Positions 58,925 through 64,000 of a stretch of DNA of 64,000 nucleotides are shown piece after piece (position 1 is the first letter of the stretch; each line of letters starts with the position of its first letter). The stretch spans positions 3,162,001 through 3,226,000 of the forward strand of contig NC_003282.8 of assembly GCF_000002985.6 (NCBI RefSeq). The letters run 5' to 3'. Both the position numbers and the translations under genes were made by a program. The notes below the pieces were generated by a model that was not told the DNA's origin, searched no databases, and saw only the letters and a program-made list of their open reading frames with translations. The stretch is from Caenorhabditis elegans. Taxonomy: Eukaryota; Nematoda; Chromadorea; Rhabditida; Rhabditidae.

Positions 58925-59236
58925 TATGTGCGGCAATTGCCGCTCGGTAATTTGCCGATTTGCCGTAAATGCTCAATTCCGGCAATTTGTCGATTTGCGG
59001 GAAATTTTCATTTTCGGCGATTTGCCGATTTGCCGATTTTTTTCATAGAATTTGGTTTTCAAAATAGATGCAAGAACGTTCTTAGAATGCGTACAATTTT
59101 GCCGATTAAATTTAAATTCTGAAATTTCCAAAAAAACAGAAACCACAATGTGCCGATAATTTTCGGCGATTGACCTTCTTCCGGCAAATTCGGCAAATTG
59201 CCCATTTGCCGGAAAATAGTTTGCCGCCCACCCCTG
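58925..59236. repeat. TTTGCCG-family element
   Basis: Starts TGTGCGGCAATTGCCGC and ends TTTGCCGCCCACCCCTG. Carries the family's TTTGCCGATTAAA core and GAATGCGTACAATTTTGCCG. Confidence 0.85.
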
Positions 59237-59517
59237 TCCTTAAATAACCTTTCTTTTATCTCTTTTAGTATTTAATCTTATCAATAACTTTGATCAATCA
59301 AAAGAAGAATTCCTCAATGTCTCCTGTCATCAATAAATCTGATAAGAAATGAACGGGGATATAATCTAAAACGGAAGCCAATACTCTTTCTTCCTTTGAG
59401 CTATTGCCGACCGATAATTGGAGGTCGGCTATAGGTTATCGCAGTGCGTAATAATGATTTTTCAAGGACGAAAGTTGGCAAAGATTGTGGATAAGGCTGT
59501 TTTTTCTTGAAAAATCT

Positions 59518-60301
59518 CACTGCAACTTTTTTCGAACGAGGGCCGAGAAAAAATGCGAAAAATCGGTGTTTGCACACAATACACCTCATTTTACGACATT
59601 TTGTACTTGCTTTGTTTTCTTGTGTTTTTCACCGATTTTTTCCGTTTTTTTCTTATTAAAACTGATAAAAAAATATTTTTGTTAATGCTAAAATAATTTC
59701 CAGATGAAAAAATTGTGAATTCAGTCGGCAAGTAGCGGTAAAAGTGGTCAATGTAATATGATGGATTACGGGAATAAAAAACCCAAACTTTTTCCCAAAC
59801 ATGATACATATGCTGTTTAGATGCTAAAAGTACCTGATTATCATACCGAGACCGCTGAAAAAGTTTTGAGATTTTCAAAATTCAACTTTTTTTTGTAAAA
59901 AAGTCGAGATTTTGGCACAAAATGTTGAATTATGAAAATGTCAAAACTTTTTCAGCGGTCTCGTTATGAAAATCAGGTACTTTTAGCATCTAAACAGCAT
60001 ATGTATCATGTTTGGGAAAAAGTTTGTGCTTTTTATTCCCGTAATCCATCATATTACATTGACCACTTTTACCGCTACTTGCCGACTGAATACATATTTT
60101 TTTCATCTGGAAATTATTTTAGCATTAGCAAAAAATATTTTTTTATCAGTTTTGATAAGAAAACACGGGAAAAATTGGTGAAAAACGAAAGAAAACACGC
60201 AGAAAACAAAGCAAGATAAATGGCAGCTGAAATTTGTCGGGGACTCGGCCATGGCCTAGAAACCTTTTTGCCTCGTCCCTCGTTCGAAAAAAGTTGCAGT
60301 G
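59518..60301. mobile_element. 784-bp foldback transposon-like element, copy 2
   Basis: Same ends (CACTGCAACTTTTTTCGAAC / GTTGCAGTG), same arms and almost the same length as 50576-51357. Flanks are AATCT and AATTT, a possible 5-bp duplication with one change. It ends 142 bp before the start codon of the kinase gene. Confidence 0.85.
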
Positions 60302-60443
60302 AATTTTGCAAAATCACAAAATTTTAATGAAAATATATTCATTTTATTCAAAAATAAAAAATAAAACCACTTCTCTGTCTATAACATGGAGAAATTCGGA
60401 AAAAATGGATTTTTTCACTAGAAAAAATAATCTTTTTACAGAG

Positions 60444-63400
60444 ATGCCGTCCCGCAACGATGGCCCGGCGCTTCTCAAGAGGCGATCAGCGAAGCCGTTT
60501 GCTGGAAATCTACGACTACGACGGCTCACGAAAGCATATCTTGAGCCGCTGGATGATAATAATAAGGAAATGTCACCGACAGTGGCGAAAATCGACCAAA
60601 TTTATGATTTGAGTACGTCGGAAAAAAAAATTTTCGCCTAGAAATTCCTGGAATTTTTCTGAAAAAGCTTATACGTGAATAGATTCATACAAAAAATTGA
60701 ATTCGTTGGAGCCAATTTTGAGATTTTTTTTTTAAATTAGAGGATGCGTTTCGCAAAAAACTTCGATAAAATTCGTAAAATAGGCAGAAATTTACAACAA
60801 CAAAAAAACTACTTGCCGATTTGCCGGAAAGTTCAAATACGGCAATTTGCCGATTTGGCGGAAATTTTAAATTTGCCAATTTGCCGATTTACCGGAAGAT
60901 TTCAAATCCGCCAATTTGCCGGAAATTTTTCGATTTAGCGGAAATTTCTATTCCGGCAAAGTGCCGATTTGCCGGAAATTTTAAATTTGCCAATTTGCCG
61001 ATTTACCGGGAGATTTCAAATCCGGTAAATTGCCGATTTGCCGGAAATGTTCAATTCCGGCAAATTACCGATTTACCGGGATATTTCAAATCTGGTAAAT
61101 TGCCGATTTGCCGGATATTTCAAATCCGGCAAGTTTCCGATACAAGCTTAAAAAACTGAAAAAATTTTGAAATTCCTAACATTTTCCAGCACAAGAACTA
61201 ATTGTACAATGCCAAAGTGTAACCAGTGGACTATTTCCTCGATATTCAAAAGATCGAGATGTCGGATATGTGAAGGATAGTATCTACTGTGCAATGGCCT
61301 GTTGGGCTTGCTCGGTGGCTTACAAGTAAGCCGATTTTCATCAGTATCAGCAAATACTTAAAATTGAGATTTCAGACGACTCGATGATGATCGTGGAAGA
61401 CAGACTGAGCTGAGACAAACTGCTGTGAAAACGATGCGAGGAATCTTGTTCTCGTGGATGCAACAGAGCAAAAATGTACGATTTTGTTAGAAAAGAGTAC
61501 ACAGGAAAAAACTCTGAAAAATCGGAAAAAAATCGAAAAATTAATGAGAAAAATCAATGCAACAGGAAAATATGAAAAATTGGAAATTTTTCAAAAAAAA
61601 CAAATTTCGAAAAGCAGACACAGTTAGAAGAAAATTATGCAAATTAATTTTTTAAAGTAACGAAAATATTTAAAACTTTGAATTTTTTTTTATTTTCGAA
61701 ATTTAAAAAGTTCAAAAATTCACGATCAATCAAATATCAAAAATTTTGCAAATAAATCAAAACATTTTTTCCGATTTATTAAAACCTGAACTTCATGCCA
61801 GTAGCTTGGGTTCGTTCCGATTTTTCAAAAAAAATTTAAAAAATCAATTTTTTTCTGAAAAAATATTAGATTTTCAATTTTTCGACGAAAAAAAACGCTT
61901 GATTTTTCTGGATTTTTAAGTTTTTCGAGAAATTAAAATTTTTCGATTTTTGAGAAAAATTTTAATTTTTCTTTTAAAAAAATTATATTTTCAGATTTTG
62001 TTAGTAAAAATTAAAACGATTTTTCAACCAAAGTATTACGGGAACACTTCTGAGAATGCGTATTGTGCAACATGTTTAACGTGCAAAATATCTCGTAGCG
62101 AAAACTACAGTACTCCTTTAAATTACTACTGTAGCGCTTGTGTCGATTTACGGGATCTCGATTTTTGAAAATAATAGAAATCATTCATTTATCGATAGAG
62201 TATAAAAATTGAACAAAATATGAGCAAATAATACGGAGAAACGAATGAAAATAAAATATGTGTCATTAGTCGAAAAAAAAAATCAATTTCAAAAATCGAG
62301 CCCGTAAATCGACACTAGCGCTACAGTAGTCATTAAAAGAATTACTGTAGTGTTCGCTACGAGATATTTTGCGCGTCAAAAATGTTGTACAATACGCATT
62401 CTCAGAATTTTGTGATAATGTAATATTTCTAATTATCACATCCATCATTTCCCAGAATTTAAGCTTCAATCAATAATTCCAGCTCGACGCGTTCAAATCC
62501 CAAAATTCATCAGAATTCGCTCTCCACGCTCGTTTCGATTTATCATCTGGAATGGGTCTCGAAACGCCGAACGACGATTTACACTATGGACATCTTCAAA
62601 TGGATCTTGTTGCTCTTTATCTACTCACATTGGTACAAATGATTTCAGCCGGATGCAAAGTTATCTATACTCATCATGAAGTGAATTTCATTCAAAATCT
62701 CGTTTTCTACATTGAACGTACCTATCGTACGCCGGATTTTGGAATGTGGGAGCGTGGAACGAGATATAATAATGGAAAACCTGAACTTCATGCCAGTAGC
62801 TTGGGTTCGTTCTGATTTTTCAAAAAAAAATTTTAAAAAATCAATTTTTTTTCTGAAAAAATATTAGATTTTCAATTTTTCGACGAAAAAAAAAGTTTTT
62901 CGAGAAATTAAAATTTTTCGATTTTTGAGAAAAATTTTAATTTTTCTTTTAAAAAAATTATATTTTCAGATTTTGTTAGTAAAAATTAAAACGATTTTTC
63001 AATTTTTCAATAAAAATGGTTTTGAGATTTTCTCCAACAAAAAGAGAAAAAATTCGTTTTCCAACAAAAAAAAATGTAGTTTTAATTTTTGATCGAAAAA
63101 TCCAATTTATTTGAGAGAAAATTACTTAATTTTTAGTTTTTTCAAGAAATTTACGAGAAAATTGTTCAATTTTTCGTTTTCTCCCTTTTTTCAAAAATGT
63201 TTTCTCAACTTTTTAAACAAAAATGTCTAATTTTTAAATTTTCAGATATTTTTAAAACAAATTTTAATTTTCGAAACGAAAGTTTGCATTTCCCAATTTT
63301 TCAGTTTTTCTAAAATTCTAAATTTCCAAAAAAAAGCGGAGTTTTTTTTTTAAATTTTTCTAAAAAGGCAATTTTCAAAATGTTCGATTTTTTGAAAAAT

Positions 63401-64000
63401 TAGAAAGAAACCTGTTTATTTTAAAACATTTCGAAAAAAATTCGATTTTCAAATTTCCTTTAAAAATCATAATTCAGTTTTCTAGATTCAATTAAAATTT
63501 TAGCTTTTCACAAATAAATAATTCTGAAAACATTAAAAATAAGAAAATGTTCCGATTTTTTTAAATTATAAAAAAAAAAAAAAAAATCCAAAACTAAAAA
63601 TTTCCAGGAATGGTAAAAGCCGCCCTGGAAGCAATCAATGGTTTCAACCTATACGGCAGTACGGGAACATCAGCATCAGTAATCTACGTGGATATTGATG
63701 GGCACAATCGAAATCGTACCACTTTTGAGACGATTCTCCCACGGGAAAGTAACTCGAAAAATACGGACGCCGCACTTTTGATGACTGTCGGATGGCCAGC
63801 ATTTGCTACTCACGATGAGACACTTTTCGAGAAAACTATGCAAAAATGTGTGAGAAGGCTTGAAGGTCGATTCGGATTGAGAAGGTACATTGAGAATCTG
63901 GAAATTTTCTGGAAAGTCTGAAAATTAGATTTACGCGCAACTCAGAGACTTGAAAGCTTGCCGAAAATCGAAAAATTATAAATTTTTCCTCAAAAATTAC
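60444..64000 (+). CDS. Phosphorylase kinase regulatory subunit beta (5' part, runs off window)
   Basis: Exons: 60444-60612, 61190-61325, 61376-61475, 62483-62804, 63608-63884; all phases agree, 334 complete codons, then the gene continues beyond 64000. The product regulates the gamma kinase that activates glycogen phosphorylase, in the cytosol. Family marks in order: VGYVKDSIYCAMA, YKRLDDDRGR, MRGILFSWMQQ, YGHLQMDLVALYLL, EVNFIQNLVFYIERTYR, PDFGMWERGTRYNNG, AALEAINGFNLYG, HNRNRTTF and PRES...NTDAALL. The YKRLDDDRGR...MRGIL part fits the beta rather than the alpha subunit. The region is the (alpha/alpha)6 glucoamylase-like domain. The start follows TTTTTACAG by 2 bp, so trans-splicing is likely. 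Introns 1 and 3 carry repeats, including a copy of the end of exon 4. Confidence 0.92.
60810..61135. repeat. TTTGCCG-family minisatellite in kinase intron 1
   Basis: About 60-bp units of TTTGCCGATTTGCCGGAAAT and GATTTACCGGGAGATTTCAA repeat about five times. Confidence 0.85.
61781..62027 (+). repeat. Copy of exon 4 end plus intron start, inserted in intron 3
   Basis: The 247-bp segment repeats 62776-63002 in the same orientation: AAAACCTGAACTTCATGCCA (coding, ...KPELHASSLG), the exon's 5' splice site, and about 200 bp of intron. It is nearly identical apart from about 20 extra bases near 61893. Confidence 0.9.
62034..62428. repeat. Inverted repeat with CTACGAGATATTTTGCGCG core
   Basis: The left arm (62034-62172) has TTCTGAGAATGCGTATTG, AAAATATCTCGTAGCGAA and GTGTCGATTTACGGG. 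The right arm (62281-62428) carries the complements. Spacer about 110 bp. This sequence type is a familiar C. elegans dispersed repeat. Confidence 0.85.
62805..63607. other. AT-rich intron 4 of the kinase gene
   Basis: Dense oligo-A/oligo-T clusters (AAAAATTT, TTTTTCG) at roughly helical spacing. The first 200 bp are the source of, or a copy of, the 61781-62027 duplication. Confidence 0.6.

Noticed and set aside
1..64000. CRISPR arrays, bacterial operons or plasmid functions
   Set aside because: The tandem repeats have no unique, evenly sized spacers and all genes are intron-containing nematode genes.

Overview
The window looks like a chromosome arm of a Caenorhabditis nematode, most likely C. 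elegans. The evidence is AT-rich non-coding DNA, introns that run from 42 bp to several kb and end in TTTCAG, start codons 2-6 bp after a TTTCAG/TTACAG acceptor as in spliced-leader trans-splicing, telomere-like GCCTAA repeats (nematode telomeres are TTAGGC), and several high-copy dispersed repeats of C. elegans type. No database was searched. Exon models below were built by hand from reading frame, splice signals and matching intron phase.

Left part (1-42 kb) is gene-poor and repeat-rich. It holds a possible tiny acidic gene (7.1-7.3 kb, minus), a RING/B-box/coiled-coil (TRIM-like) gene (7.9-10.5 kb, minus), a small secreted precursor with dibasic sites (11.8-14.1 kb, minus), a nuclear-receptor ligand-binding-domain gene with no visible DNA-binding domain (24.1-29.6 kb, minus), an orphan first exon (37.3 kb, plus), and a head-to-head pair of paralogous single-pass membrane-protein genes (39.6-41.8 kb) sharing a 181-bp promoter. 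Between and inside them lie minisatellites (CCTAC/GTAGG motifs, ATGCCTAC arrays with a 313-bp higher-order period, a 20-bp array, a GCTAGAAAGTTG array), telomere-like sequence, and many foldback elements.

Right part (42.5-64 kb) has four gene loci in a row. The first is a PUF (Pumilio) RNA-binding gene (minus) that carries apparent frameshifts and a roughly 3.2-kb, 19-bp minisatellite in one intron. Next is a small basic-protein gene (plus). Then comes a SLMAP-like FHA/coiled-coil gene (plus) whose membrane-anchor exon lies beyond an intron with an 807-bp hairpin. Last is the 5' half of a phosphorylase kinase beta-subunit gene (plus), cut by the window end. PUF proteins repress germline mRNAs, SLMAP belongs to the STRIPAK phosphatase complex, and phosphorylase kinase controls glycogen breakdown. 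I see no operon linking them, and each appears to be transcribed alone.

The most striking signals are the splice-donor-bearing minisatellite in the decayed PUF gene, two nearly equal 782/784-bp foldback elements with 5-bp target duplications, the 807-bp intronic palindrome with 16-bp perfect ends, the divergent paralogue pair, an exon fragment copied into a neighbouring intron of the kinase gene, and a dispersed repeat recruited as the C-terminus of the RING gene.
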